Positions 35,856 through 44,274 of a DNA stretch of 64,000 nucleotides are shown here, one piece after another. The DNA comes from Afipia felis ATCC 53690 (GTDB lineage: Bacteria; Pseudomonadota; Alphaproteobacteria; Rhizobiales; Xanthobacteraceae). A program made the position numbers and the translations under genes. The stretch lies in NCBI RefSeq assembly GCF_000314735.2, contig NZ_KB375270.1, positions 3,974,001 through 4,038,000 on the forward strand, written 5' to 3'. The notes beneath the pieces were generated by a model, which did not search any database, was not told the DNA's origin, and saw nothing but the letters and a program-made list of their open reading frames with translations. Position 1 is the first letter of the stretch, and every line of letters starts with the position of its first letter.

Positions 35856-36302
35856 ATGACAGACACGCCTGTGACCGGACATGAGACAAGATCGATCGTG
35901 CTGGACGATACGGCGCCGCAAGGCGAGTTGTGCGTCCGCACCATTGCAATGCCGGCCGACACCAATCAGAACGGCGATATCTTCGGCGGCTGGCTGCTAA
36001 GCCAGATGGACCTCGCGGGCAGCGTGTTCGCCTATAAGGCCACGCTGGCGCGCAACGTCACAGTCGCCATCGAGGCGATGACGTTCCGGAAGCCGGTGTT
36101 CGTGGGAGATCTGGTTTCGGTTTATGGCACACAGGTGCGTATGGGACACACTTCGATCACTGTGCGTGTAGAGGCGTGGGTGCAGCGGCGCAACGAGATG
36201 GGGATCATTCTCGTCACCGACGGCAACTTCACTTATGTCGCCATCGACGATCAAGGACGGCCGCATCCGATCGAACAGCAAACCACGTCGACATCGACCT
36301 GA
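35856..36302 (+). CDS. Acyl-CoA thioesterase, YciA/hotdog family
   Basis: 148 residues from ATG 35856 (22 bases after fadJ). A single hotdog domain with the YciA-type motif TNQNGDIFGGWLLSQMDLAG (about 35-54; the aspartate is the expected catalytic residue), then FRKPVFVGDLVSVYG and EMGIILVTDGNFTYVAID. It hydrolyses acyl-CoA to free acid and CoA and would regulate CoA load during fat oxidation. It converges on the transglycosylase gene with 15 bases between stops, where GAGGC-TCAAGC-GCCTC could form a small hairpin. Confidence 0.9.
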   Translation: MTDTPVTGHETRSIVLDDTAPQGELCVRTIAMPADTNQNGDIFGGWLLSQMDLAGSVFAYKATLARNVTVAIEAMTFRKPVFVGDLVSVYGTQVRMGHTSITVRVEAWVQRRNEMGIILVTDGNFTYVAIDDQGRPHPIEQQTTSTST

Positions 36303-36317
36303 AGAGGCTCAAGCGCC

Positions 36318-36830
36318 TCAGCGATGATGACGATGGTGCCGGTGGCGGATATGGCGCTCCGGCGTCAGGTACTGCACCGGGGTGATGTCCAGTGGCGCGC
36401 CGAAACCGGCGGTCGGCATCGCAGCGGCATTGGCTTCCATCAGGCGCTGACGCTTCGCGGCGTAGTAATAGCCACCGGCATAATAGGCGACGGCGCGGTT
36501 GTGATTACCGCCAGCGGCACGATAGGCACCTGCGAGATACTTCACCGCGTAAGTCAGATTGGTTTCGGGATCGAGCAGGCCTTGTGCGGTGCCGGTGTAG
36601 CCGAGGCCGCGTGCGGTCTGCAGCTTGATCTGCATCATGCCGTAATTGCCTGCATGAACGGCGCGCGGATTGTATCGGCTCTCGCGCATGATGACCCGGT
36701 GGACCAATTCCGCGGGCACGCCTTCGGCGGCGGCATGGCTTTCCACCATGGCGCGATAGGATTCGCCTTCGGCATGAGCAAACGGAATTGCCGACAGCAC
36801 CGCAACGGCGGCGAGCGCAAATCTTTTCAT
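36318..36830 (-). CDS. Small lytic transglycosylase (SLT/lysozyme-like) with His-rich tail
   Basis: 170 residues. ATG 36830 has AAGGA well spaced and gives a clean signal peptide (MKRFALAAVAVLSAIPFAHA). The transglycosylase domain has catalytic E50 in VIMRESRYNPRAV, followed by GNYGMMQIKLQTARGLGY, GLLDPETNLTYAVKYLAGAY and AVAYYAGGYY. It would cleave peptidoglycan glycan strands in the periplasm. The C terminus ends in an unusual histidine/arginine run (RHIRHRHHRHHR), perhaps for metal or anionic polymer contact. It is monocistronic. Confidence 0.9.
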   Translation of the reverse strand: MKRFALAAVAVLSAIPFAHAEGESYRAMVESHAAAEGVPAELVHRVIMRESRYNPRAVHAGNYGMMQIKLQTARGLGYTGTAQGLLDPETNLTYAVKYLAGAYRAAGGNHNRAVAYYAGGYYYAAKRQRLMEANAAAMPTAGFGAPLDITPVQYLTPERHIRHRHHRHHR

Positions 36831-37018
36831 GTCAAAATCCTTATTCGATAAATCTGGTTCGGCAGGCCCGCGGCCAAATGCGCGAACGATAGCGTCCCTC
36901 AAAGGCGACGCGCGGATGTGGCGTGATTGCTCTGATAATGTGGAAATATCATGTCATCGAAAACGGCTGCGGAGACAGGGATTTAGCTCCCCGGTCGCGA
37001 TGATGGCAGCGCTACCGC

Positions 37019-38569
37019 TCAGAGTGACGGTAATTGGATGACGGTGACGTTGAGCGTGCCGGTCGCTTCAGCGACGACGCGCAGCGTCGAGGAATCGAAG
37101 GCGATTTCGCCGAGCCTCACGCTGGTCACGCGCGCATTCACCTTGGCGCCGTTCTGCTCGGTCTGAAGATCGCTGATGACGGCGGCAAGTTTTTGCTGCG
37201 CTCCGGACGATATCTGCTTCAGATCGATCGTCGCGTGCTCCTGCAGGGCCTGCTGCAGATACGGCGCAGAACGTTGCGCCAGAGCGCCGAACAGGCCGAA
37301 GGCGGCATCGGATGTGACGGCGACCGACAGATCGGTGAGGCGCAAGACCTGCGCATCCGCATCAAGCAAGGGGCGGCACCAGATTCGCACGGTGGCATCT
37401 GCGCCCAATCCGAACCAACTTGCCTTTTCCTTGGCATGCACCAGCAGCGACACCAGCAGCCGGTCGCCGCTGGCGTCGATGTCGACACTCTTGATGCGGA
37501 CGGCGATCGCGCCATTGCCATCTTCCGGAAAGGTGCGACCTTTGAGACCGACTTCAGCGATCTTCGCGAGTTGCGCGAAAGGAATGTCGATCGGAACGCC
37601 GATGTTGACGCGCCCTTCGTTCAGCGCAGGCTGGATGTCGAGGGCGGCGGGGAAAGGACATTGTGGCGTCGTCTCGCGGTCGACGATCTTCGTTTCGGCC
37701 TCGAGGCCAACCGCGAGCCTCACCGCAGCGTTGTCGATCTGTGGTTGTGCCGCGATGGCTTTGACGGGCCGCATTTCGAGGAACAGCGGAGGCGTGCCCG
37801 GCGCAGGCGAGGGCAATGCGATCGATTTGCAGGCGCGCGCCCATTGCTGCTGCATCGCGCGGCGGAAGCTCTCATCATTGCGCAGCCGCTGCTGCAGGCG
37901 TCCGACCTGTTCGTTTACGGTCTTGTCGATGATCGGCTTTACTTGCGCGGGCACAGCGACCTTCGCGCCAGCAACGGACAGGCTGTTGTTGGTGAGCGCC
38001 ACCTGGGCGGTGAGCTGCGGATCGAAGTGCCAGTCCGGCGTCAGGCGCGGTCGCGATGTCGCTGTCGCGCTGCCGGTGATTGCCGCGTTGGCATTAACCG
38101 ACTTGATGGAGATGTTGCCGAGCTTCTGCGCGGTCTTTGCGCCGAACAGATTCCCGAGCGCATTGTTGAGTGGCGTGCCCGCGGCGGTGGAGAGCGAGCC
38201 GGTAACGGTGAGCTTTCCGTTCAGCGGCGTGGATATATTCAGCGCATTCTGTTCGCCACTTGCCGTGATGGCGCCACGCGTGATGTGCCAGTCGATATCG
38301 GCATTGGTGAGAATTTGACTTGCCGGATTGTCGGCCTTGCCGCCGAAGTCGCGCGGTGCAGAGCGATCGAGCGCAGATGCGATCACGGTGAGTGGAATCG
38401 TCACCGGTGCGATGAATTCGGAACGGCGTGTCGCGGGCGGTAGCGGCGGCAGCTTGACGAGCGTGGGTTTTGCTGCACGGGGCGGCCACATCCAGTCCAT
38501 TGCCTCGAGGCTGATGAAGAATGAGCCAATCAGAATCAGGGTCGCAGCCGCGAGGGATTTGAAGCGCAT
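37019..38569 (-). CDS. DUF4403 family envelope protein
   Basis: 516 residues. An N-terminal hydrophobic signal/anchor (SLAAATLILIGSFFISLEAM) is followed by two similar beta-rich halves typical of DUF4403 (RSEFIAPVTIPLTVIASALD, LTNADIDWHITRGAITASGE and later EGRVNIGVPIDIPFAQLAKI), ending NVTVIQLPSL. The family is related in fold to lipid- or LPS-binding tubular proteins, but its function is not established. Expected in the periplasm, tethered to the inner membrane. A 188-base spacer separates it from the transglycosylase. Confidence 0.8.
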   Translation of the reverse strand: MRFKSLAAATLILIGSFFISLEAMDWMWPPRAAKPTLVKLPPLPPATRRSEFIAPVTIPLTVIASALDRSAPRDFGGKADNPASQILTNADIDWHITRGAITASGEQNALNISTPLNGKLTVTGSLSTAAGTPLNNALGNLFGAKTAQKLGNISIKSVNANAAITGSATATSRPRLTPDWHFDPQLTAQVALTNNSLSVAGAKVAVPAQVKPIIDKTVNEQVGRLQQRLRNDESFRRAMQQQWARACKSIALPSPAPGTPPLFLEMRPVKAIAAQPQIDNAAVRLAVGLEAETKIVDRETTPQCPFPAALDIQPALNEGRVNIGVPIDIPFAQLAKIAEVGLKGRTFPEDGNGAIAVRIKSVDIDASGDRLLVSLLVHAKEKASWFGLGADATVRIWCRPLLDADAQVLRLTDLSVAVTSDAAFGLFGALAQRSAPYLQQALQEHATIDLKQISSGAQQKLAAVISDLQTEQNGAKVNARVTSVRLGEIAFDSSTLRVVAEATGTLNVTVIQLPSL

Positions 38570-38704
38570 GATGTTGAAGCCTTGCGGCCGTTGCTGATTG
38601 AAAGGATCCGTTCGCAGCGGGCTGCGGAACGCCCATCGTGGTTAAAAGAAAATGAAAAGCAAGGCGTTGATAAGTCCTTAAGTTTATTCACCGACTCTGC
38701 GCGC

Positions 38705-39871
38705 ATGGCACGTGGAGTAAGTTTGTATCTCGTCGGCTCCCTTGCCCTCGTCTCTCTAGCAGGTTGCGGCCGTGGTTTCTTTCAAACCGCAGAGCGCGAG
38801 CCCTGGCGAGCCGAGGCGGAACAGGCATGCCTGAAGACTGGAGACGTCAAGGAAAGTGCGGAGGTCGTACGCATCAGTCCGATTTCCGGACCCGGAGTTT
38901 GTGGCGCGGAATTTCCTCTGAAAGTCAGTGCTCTCGGCGAAGCCAACAGTTCGCTCGGTTATGCCGACGATCTGAGGCCTCCCGGTTCGATCGCAGGTCA
39001 GCCGCGATGGCCGGTTTCGCAACCGTCGCCATCGTACCAACAGCCACGCCCGAGCTATTCATCCGCGCCCAACGGCTACGTGCCATCCGGCCAGCCGGTG
39101 CCTCTGAATGCGCAGGTGACGTCACCGTCCGATCGTGAGGACGACATGGCGCATGATGAGGGCGTGCACACTCATCCGGCAGGTTCGCCTGCGCCCTATC
39201 AGCAGGGTGTGCAACAGCCGCCGCCTTATTCGCAGCCGCGTCTCGGCCCCGTCGGTAATCCGGTATCATCCTTCGGGCCGGTTGGGTTGAAACCTGCCGC
39301 GACGCTTGCGTGTCCGATCGTGTCGGCGCTCGATCACTGGATCGCGGAAGCCGTGCAACCGGCTGCGATGCGCTGGTTCGGTGTGCGCGTGGTCGAAATC
39401 AAACAGATCTCGGCGTATTCGTGCCGCGGTATGAATGGCAATCCCAACGCGCATATTTCGGAGCATGCGTTTGGCAACGCGCTCGACGTCGCGGGATTCA
39501 CGCTGGCCGATGGGCGCTACATCTCAGTGCAGAACGGCTGGAAGGGGCTGCCGGAAGAGCAAGGTTTCATGCGCGATGTGCAGGGTGCTGCGTGCCAGCG
39601 GTTCAACACCGTGCTCGCGCCGGGCGCCAACGTCTATCACTACAATCACATTCACGTCGATCTGATGCGTCGCGCGAGCGGACGCGTGATCTGCAAACCA
39701 GCGGCGGTGTCGGGCGAGGAGATCGCGGCGCGTGTGGGCGGCCGCAGCTACGCCAACCGCGATACCGGAATCACCGGATCGATCGGGCAAAAGGTGCGCC
39801 GCGCGTTCGCGCACGGGCCGCTGTCGAAAGAAGATCGCGATACGATCGAGGATGAAAGCCGTATCAGGTAG
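38705..39871 (+). CDS. Extensin-like C-terminal domain lipoprotein (putative zinc peptidase)
   Basis: 388 residues from ATG 38705. A lipoprotein signal ends in the lipobox LAGC (cysteine about 20). A Pro/Ser/Gln-rich linker (about 95-215) follows, then the Extensin-like_C domain (about 220-345): YSCRGMNGNPNAHISEHAFG, NALDVAGFTLADGRYISVQN and VYHYNHIHVDLMRR. The HxxxNALD and HxHVD patterns resemble the zinc site of VanY/LAS-type D,D-carboxypeptidases, so peptidoglycan hydrolysis is plausible though unproven. The name comes from the plant extensin-like Pfam label and does not imply plant function. Confidence 0.85.
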   Translation: MARGVSLYLVGSLALVSLAGCGRGFFQTAEREPWRAEAEQACLKTGDVKESAEVVRISPISGPGVCGAEFPLKVSALGEANSSLGYADDLRPPGSIAGQPRWPVSQPSPSYQQPRPSYSSAPNGYVPSGQPVPLNAQVTSPSDREDDMAHDEGVHTHPAGSPAPYQQGVQQPPPYSQPRLGPVGNPVSSFGPVGLKPAATLACPIVSALDHWIAEAVQPAAMRWFGVRVVEIKQISAYSCRGMNGNPNAHISEHAFGNALDVAGFTLADGRYISVQNGWKGLPEEQGFMRDVQGAACQRFNTVLAPGANVYHYNHIHVDLMRRASGRVICKPAAVSGEEIAARVGGRSYANRDTGITGSIGQKVRRAFAHGPLSKEDRDTIEDESRIR

Positions 39872-39877
39872 TGCGGC

Positions 39878-40108
39878 TCAAGGCCCGAATTGAATCATAT
39901 TTCGGATCATCATCGTGGTCGGTGGCACGATGACGGGCGCGACCTGTGGCTCGGTCTGCGTCATCTCGGCCTGAGAGTAGCCTCCCAGCATAAGGTTGAT
40001 GGCTACAGCCGTGATAAATGCCGCCACGAAGATGGCCAGGAATTCTGACCATTTCAGCGGTTTCGTCGGTTCTTCTTGCAAACGTCTGTGAGGCAAATTG
40101 TGAGGCAT
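39878..40108 (-). CDS. Small single-pass membrane protein, unknown
   Basis: 76 residues from ATG 40108 (a TTG at 40114 is in frame; neither has a good ribosome site). A polar N terminus (MPHNLPHRRLQEEPTKPLKW) leads into one clear transmembrane helix (SEFLAIFVAAFITAVAINLML) and a Gln/Pro tail with VAPVIVPPTT. I do not recognise the family. The clean amphipathic layout and lack of a competing gene support it as real. Confidence 0.55.
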   Translation of the reverse strand: MPHNLPHRRLQEEPTKPLKWSEFLAIFVAAFITAVAINLMLGGYSQAEMTQTEPQVAPVIVPPTTMMIRNMIQFGP

Positions 40109-40180
40109 GTTCAATACTAATTCAGGTTCGTGCTCATTTGCAGAGCGGGTATTTTTGAATTCCTAGAAACTAGACAGTGT

Positions 40181-40198
40181 GACCGGCGCGAGCCGGTC
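40181..40198 (-). terminator. Hairpin after the tetR gene
   Basis: GACCGGC-GCGA-GCCGGTC is a perfect 7-base GC stem just 3 bases beyond the tetR stop on the minus strand. No T-run follows, so termination is only probable. Confidence 0.45.
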
Positions 40199-40201
40199 CG
40201 G

Positions 40202-40843
40202 TCAGTGGCGGTAGGCCGCAAGGAACATGCGGACTCCACTGGCCACCACCTCCGCGATGCGCTCGCTGCTTGGCGCGGGCGTCACCTGGAAGATAAAGGG
40301 CAGAAACAGGCCGGCCTGGCATGACAGCATGAACTGCGCGGCCGCCAGATCGCAGTCCGGGATTTCAAGCACGCCGTCCGCCACCTGGGTCTTCAGATAT
40401 TCTGCGAGCTTGCCAAGCCATGATGCCGGGACATGCTCGTAATAGCGACGGCCAAGCTCGGGCATGCGCTCGGCGATAGCCATCATGGTACGGATGGTGG
40501 AACCGCCAGTCGGGCGGCACAGCATTTCCATATAGCTTTGGCCGAATTTCTTCAACGTCGTCTCGACATCTTCGGCCGGATCGATGACGAGCTTGGTGAT
40601 GCCCTGGTCGCGCAACTCGCAAGTGACGATGGCGCCGAAGAGGGCGAGTTTGTCGGCGAAATAGACGTAAAGGGTGCCCTTGGATACGCCGGCCGCCTTG
40701 GCGATCTCGCCCATGCTGGCGGCATCGAACCCCAGTTCCCGGAACACCTTGCGCGCACCCTCGACGATCTGGCGGCGCTTGGCGCTGTCCTCGTCGTTGG
40801 CGGGAAGGGGCTGGGTCGGAATCATGGGTCCAATTTTATCCAT
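40202..40843 (-). CDS. TetR-family repressor of the EmrAB-type exporter
   Basis: 213 residues (an in-frame ATG at 40825 would shorten it by six). The N-terminal helix-turn-helix reads KVFRELGFDAASMGEIAKAA then GVSKGTLYVYFADKLALFGA, a canonical TetR domain. The C-terminal ligand domain resembles TetR_C AefR-like types (TLKKFGQSYMEMLCRPTGGS). It is divergent from the efflux genes, with two matching operator palindromes in the gap, so it most likely represses both sides until a drug-like ligand binds. Confidence 0.93.
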   Translation of the reverse strand: MDKIGPMIPTQPLPANDEDSAKRRQIVEGARKVFRELGFDAASMGEIAKAAGVSKGTLYVYFADKLALFGAIVTCELRDQGITKLVIDPAEDVETTLKKFGQSYMEMLCRPTGGSTIRTMMAIAERMPELGRRYYEHVPASWLGKLAEYLKTQVADGVLEIPDCDLAAAQFMLSCQAGLFLPFIFQVTPAPSSERIAEVVASGVRMFLAAYRH

Positions 40844-40885
40844 TTAATGGGGCACTCGCAAAAAGTTGTTCTCCTGAGCCTTTCC

Positions 40886-40944
40886 TACTATTGACCGAAC
40901 GGTTCGGTCAATAGTAAATAAGCGCTGACCGAACCGTTTGGTCA
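40886..40944. promoter_or_regulatory. Tandem TetR operators
   Basis: Site 1 (40886-40916) has 15-base perfect arms TACTATTGACCGAAC about a central G. Site 2 (40926-40944) is TGACCGAAC-C-GTTTGGTCA with one mismatch. The cores share TGACCGAAC, and their centres are 34 bases apart, about three helical turns, so two dimers would lie on the same DNA face. Confidence 0.88.
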
Positions 40945-40959
40945 ATGAAAGGCTCCCAG

Positions 40960-42207
40960 ATGGCCCCTCGTGAGCAATCTGCCGTCCGCAAGGCTGAAAC
41001 CGACGCGAATGACACGGATGAAGGCGCAACGCCTGCATCAGGTTCTCCCGCGCGTCCCCGGTTGGAGGATGTGACCGCACGCCGCACCAAGGAAAGCCCC
41101 GACACCGTAGCCGATGCCCCGGCTGCGACGGGCTCTCGTTGGGCGCGGCTTGGCCGCCGTCAGAAAATCTTCGCGGGTTTAGGAGCCGTGGCCGTGATCG
41201 CGCTGGCCGCGTTCGGTACCCATTATTTTCTGGTCGGCCGTTACATGATCTCGACCGACGACGCCTATGTCCGCGCCAACAACACGATGCTCGGTGCGCG
41301 CGCGTCCGGCTATCTCGCCAAGATTGCGGTGGGCGACAACACCGAAGTGAAGGCCGGCGATCTTTTGTTCCAGATCGATGATGGCGATTACAAAATTGCA
41401 GTCGATAACGCCCGCGCCAAGATCGCGACGCAGGAAGCCACCATCAAACGCATTGCTCGTCAGGCGGTCGCGCAACAGAGCGCAGTGGAGCAGGCGCAGG
41501 CGCAACTCGAATCCACGCAGGCTGCGGCCAAGCGTGCCGAAGCCGATTATGTTCGCCAGAGCCAGTTGAGCGAGAAGGGTTTCGCCTCGAAGGCGACCTT
41601 CGACCAGTCGCTTGCGACCCGCGATCAGAGCAATGCCTCGGTGCAGGGTGCGCAGGCCAATCTTGACGCCGCGCAGGCGCAGATCGACGTCATCAAGGCG
41701 CAGCAGGCCGAAGCCGAGGGTCAGCTTGGCGAATTGAAGACCGCATTGGCGAAGGCCGAGCGCGATCTGTCCTTCACCACCATTCGCGCACCGATCGACG
41801 GCGTGTTCTCCAACCGTCTCGTCAACGAAGGCGACAATATTTCGGTGGGCCAGCGTCTCGCCAACGTGGTGCCGTTGGACGACGTGTATATCGACGCCAA
41901 CTTCAAGGAAACACAGCTCGCGCGCATCCGGCCGGGCCAGCCGGTCTATATCAGCGTCGACGCTGTGAAGGGCCGCGACATCGTCGGCACCGTCGAGAGC
42001 CTGTCGCCCGCGTCGGGCTCGGTGTTCACGCTGCTGCCGCCGGACAATGCCACCGGCAATTTCACCAAGATCGTGCAGCGCCTGCCGGTGCGCGTGCGCG
42101 TACCGAAAGCTATCGCGCATGAAAACCTGCTGCGGGCGGGCATGTCCGTCGTGGTTGACGTCGATACCCGGCAGTCCGCCAAGCAGGCCCTTGCCAAGGT
42201 CGAATAA
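40960..42207 (+). CDS. emrA: EmrA/HlyD-type membrane fusion protein
   Basis: 415 residues from ATG 40960, which has AAAGG correctly spaced; the in-frame ATG at 40945 touches operator 2 and lacks a ribosome site. A polar cytoplasmic N terminus precedes one transmembrane helix (KIFAGLGAVAVIALAAFGTHYFLVG), then STDDAYVRANNTMLGARASGYL typical of EmrA, a long coiled coil (about 150-250), IRAPIDGVFSNRLVNEGDNI and DANFKETQLARIRPGQPVYI. It links the MFS pump to an outer-membrane channel. 30 bases precede emrB. Confidence 0.93.
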   Translation: MAPREQSAVRKAETDANDTDEGATPASGSPARPRLEDVTARRTKESPDTVADAPAATGSRWARLGRRQKIFAGLGAVAVIALAAFGTHYFLVGRYMISTDDAYVRANNTMLGARASGYLAKIAVGDNTEVKAGDLLFQIDDGDYKIAVDNARAKIATQEATIKRIARQAVAQQSAVEQAQAQLESTQAAAKRAEADYVRQSQLSEKGFASKATFDQSLATRDQSNASVQGAQANLDAAQAQIDVIKAQQAEAEGQLGELKTALAKAERDLSFTTIRAPIDGVFSNRLVNEGDNISVGQRLANVVPLDDVYIDANFKETQLARIRPGQPVYISVDAVKGRDIVGTVESLSPASGSVFTLLPPDNATGNFTKIVQRLPVRVRVPKAIAHENLLRAGMSVVVDVDTRQSAKQALAKVE

Positions 42208-42237
42208 AAGGCGGGGCAATCCCCGCGGAGTTCGCGC

Positions 42238-43824
42238 ATGAGCGCAACAGCTGGCACCGTAGGATCGATACCAGTCGCCACACCCGCTTCGGAGACAGTG
42301 GCGCCGCGCCGCATGATCGCGTTCCTGATCATGATCTTCGGCATGTTCATGTCGATCCTGGATATTCAGATCGTTTCGGCGTCGCTCGCAGAAATCCAGG
42401 CAGGCCTGTCGGCCTCCGCGACCGAAGTGTCGTGGGTGCAGACCGCCTATCTGATCGCCGAGGTGATCGCGATCCCGCTGTCGGGATTTTTGTCGCGCGC
42501 CTTCGGCACGCGGCTGTTGTTCGCGATCTCGGCGGCGGGCTTCACCGTGTCGAGCTTCATGTGCGGCCTGACCTCGACCATCGACGAGATGATCTTGTGG
42601 CGCGCGGTGCAGGGCTTTCTCGGCGCGGGCATGATCCCAACCGTGTTCGCCTCCGCCTATACGGTGTTTCCGCGCAGCAAGCTGTCGATCGTCACCCCTG
42701 CGATCGGCCTCGTCGCGACGCTCGCGCCGACCATTGGCCCGACTGTCGGCGGCTACATCACCGATGCCGCGTCATGGCACTGGCTGTTCTTCATCAACGT
42801 GGTGCCGGGTATCGCGGTGACGCTCGGCGTGCTGGCGCTGGTCGATTTCGACCAGCCGAATTTCGCGCTGCTGGATCATTTTGACTGGTTCGGTTTCGCT
42901 GCGATGGCGGGTTTCCTCGGCTCGCTCGAATATGTCCTGGAGGAGGGGCCGCAATATCAGTGGTTCGAAGACGAGTCGGTCGCGATCATGGGCGTCGTCT
43001 GCGTCATCTCGACGGTCGCATTCTTCTACCGGGTGCTGACCGCGAAGGAGCCGATCGTTGATATCCGCGCCTTCACCAACCGGAATTTTGCGATCGGCAG
43101 TATCTTCTCCTTCTGCGTCGGCATCGGCCTGTACGGCATGACCTATGTCTACCCGCGCTATCTGGCCGAGATTCGCGGCTATAACCCGCTGATGATCGGC
43201 GAGACCATGTTCGTCTCGGGCCTTGCGATGTTTCTGACCGCGCCGCTGGTCGGGCGGTTGATGAACAAGGTCGATCCGCGTTACATGATCGGAACGGGTC
43301 TGCTCATCTTCGCGCTCAGCACCTGGCAGATGACGTGGATCACCTCGCAATACGACTTCTACGAACTGCTGTGGCCGCAGATTTTCCGCGGGCTCGGCAT
43401 CATGCTGGCGATGATTCCGGTGAACAACATCGCGCTCGGCACCCTGGCGCCGGAGCGCATGAAGAACGCGTCCGGCCTGTTCAATCTCACCCGCAACCTC
43501 GGCGGTGCGGTGGGGCTTGCGCTCATCAACACGGTGCTGAACGATCGTACGGATCTTCACATCTCTCGCCTGCATGACGTGGTGAATTGGGGCAACGCCA
43601 GCGCAGTCGACATGCTGAACTCGCTGACGCAACGCTTCCAGGGCTATGGCGATGCGCAATTGATGGCGCTGAAGGTGCTGTGGCAACGGGTGCATCAGCA
43701 GGCATCGGTGATGGCCTACGCCGATGCGTTCTATCTGCTGACGATTTTCTATATCGGCTTGAGCCTGCTTGTTGTCATGGTGAAACGGCCAAAACCCGGC
43801 GCCGGAGCGGGCGAGGCCCACTAA
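42238..43824 (+). CDS. emrB: EmrB/QacA-type (DHA2) MFS multidrug exporter
   Basis: 528 residues with about 14 membrane helices. GGAG is well placed before ATG 42238. Family motifs: MSILDIQIVSASLAEIQAGL, SWVQTAYLIAEVIAIPLSGF and motif C-like LVATLAPTIGPTVGGYITD. ASGLFNLTRNLGGAVGLALIN near residue 410 is the usual EmrB C-terminal signature. Drug/proton antiporter with EmrA under the TetR regulator. A strong terminator follows. Confidence 0.94.
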   Translation: MSATAGTVGSIPVATPASETVAPRRMIAFLIMIFGMFMSILDIQIVSASLAEIQAGLSASATEVSWVQTAYLIAEVIAIPLSGFLSRAFGTRLLFAISAAGFTVSSFMCGLTSTIDEMILWRAVQGFLGAGMIPTVFASAYTVFPRSKLSIVTPAIGLVATLAPTIGPTVGGYITDAASWHWLFFINVVPGIAVTLGVLALVDFDQPNFALLDHFDWFGFAAMAGFLGSLEYVLEEGPQYQWFEDESVAIMGVVCVISTVAFFYRVLTAKEPIVDIRAFTNRNFAIGSIFSFCVGIGLYGMTYVYPRYLAEIRGYNPLMIGETMFVSGLAMFLTAPLVGRLMNKVDPRYMIGTGLLIFALSTWQMTWITSQYDFYELLWPQIFRGLGIMLAMIPVNNIALGTLAPERMKNASGLFNLTRNLGGAVGLALINTVLNDRTDLHISRLHDVVNWGNASAVDMLNSLTQRFQGYGDAQLMALKVLWQRVHQQASVMAYADAFYLLTIFYIGLSLLVVMVKRPKPGAGAGEAH

Positions 43825-43841
43825 ACGCGACCTGATATGGC

Positions 43842-43876
43842 GAAAGGTCCGGTGCAATTGTGCCGGACCTTTCCTT
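43842..43876. terminator. Strong terminator after emrB
   Basis: GAAAGGTCCGG and CCGGACCTTTC form an 11-base perfect stem around TGCAATTGTG, 17 bases after the emrB stop. The A and T tracts make it usable on both strands. Confidence 0.88.
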
Positions 43877-43949
43877 TCGGAAGGGATGGATTTTCTGGCT
43901 GCGACAACCATCGATGGCCGTGCACAGTTGAAAAATTGCCGCAATTGAT

Positions 43950-43965
43950 TGGCACAAGGTGTGCT
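43950..43965 (+). promoter_or_regulatory. Candidate sigma-54 promoter of the ABC exporter leader
   Basis: TGGCAC-AAGGT-GTGCT has a perfect -24 element, exact spacing and one mismatch in the -12 element (GTGC for TTGC). The predicted start is near 43976, about 29 bases before the leader ORF. Just upstream lies the small dyad AATTGCCGCAATT. Confidence 0.5.
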
Positions 43966-44004
43966 CGCTTTATGTTGCCGCATACTCAAACGTGGGAGGA
44001 TCGC

Positions 44005-44085
44005 ATGGTACGGAATTTCGCTTTGATCGCGCGTCCTCCGCTCATGGGCATTCGCGGTGCAGCCTTCGGTATCCCGCTCGGTTAA
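44005..44085 (+). CDS. 26-codon leader peptide ORF upstream of the ABC exporter
   Basis: ATG 44005 follows an excellent ribosome site (GGGAGGA, 4-5 bases away), stronger than that of most genes here. The peptide starts MVRNFALI and continues ARPPLMGIRGAAFGIPLG, then TAA. It has a diproline, two arginines and a glycine/proline-rich end, the sort of content that can stall ribosomes. It is followed by two hairpins (44119-44134 and 44155-44170) before the exporter start at 44275. I do not recognise a named family. Leader-peptide attenuation of the exporter is an inference from layout alone. Confidence 0.5.
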   Translation: MVRNFALIARPPLMGIRGAAFGIPLG

Positions 44086-44118
44086 CCCCGCGGTCCACCG
44101 AATGTAGCCGCCCCGTCG

Positions 44119-44170
44119 GCTTCATTATTGAAGCTAATCGCGGTCGCGGGTGTTCGGGCTCTTCAGCCCG
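44119..44170 (+). promoter_or_regulatory. Two hairpins in the ABC exporter leader
   Basis: GCTTCA-TTAT-TGAAGC (44119-44134) and CGGGCT-CTTC-AGCCCG (44155-44170) are perfect 6-base stems with 4-base loops between the leader ORF and the exporter. The second is followed by TCTCGTTCGTCTT, a loosely U-rich stretch, so it could act as an attenuator. Confidence 0.45.
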
Positions 44171-44274
44171 TCTCGTTCGTCTTCAAAACTGAATTTCAGG
44201 GCATCGGGTCGCGCACATGCGCGTCGTCGCCTGTTTCCATGGAGCCGGTCTGCGGGAAGCAGCCGGAGTCTGTC

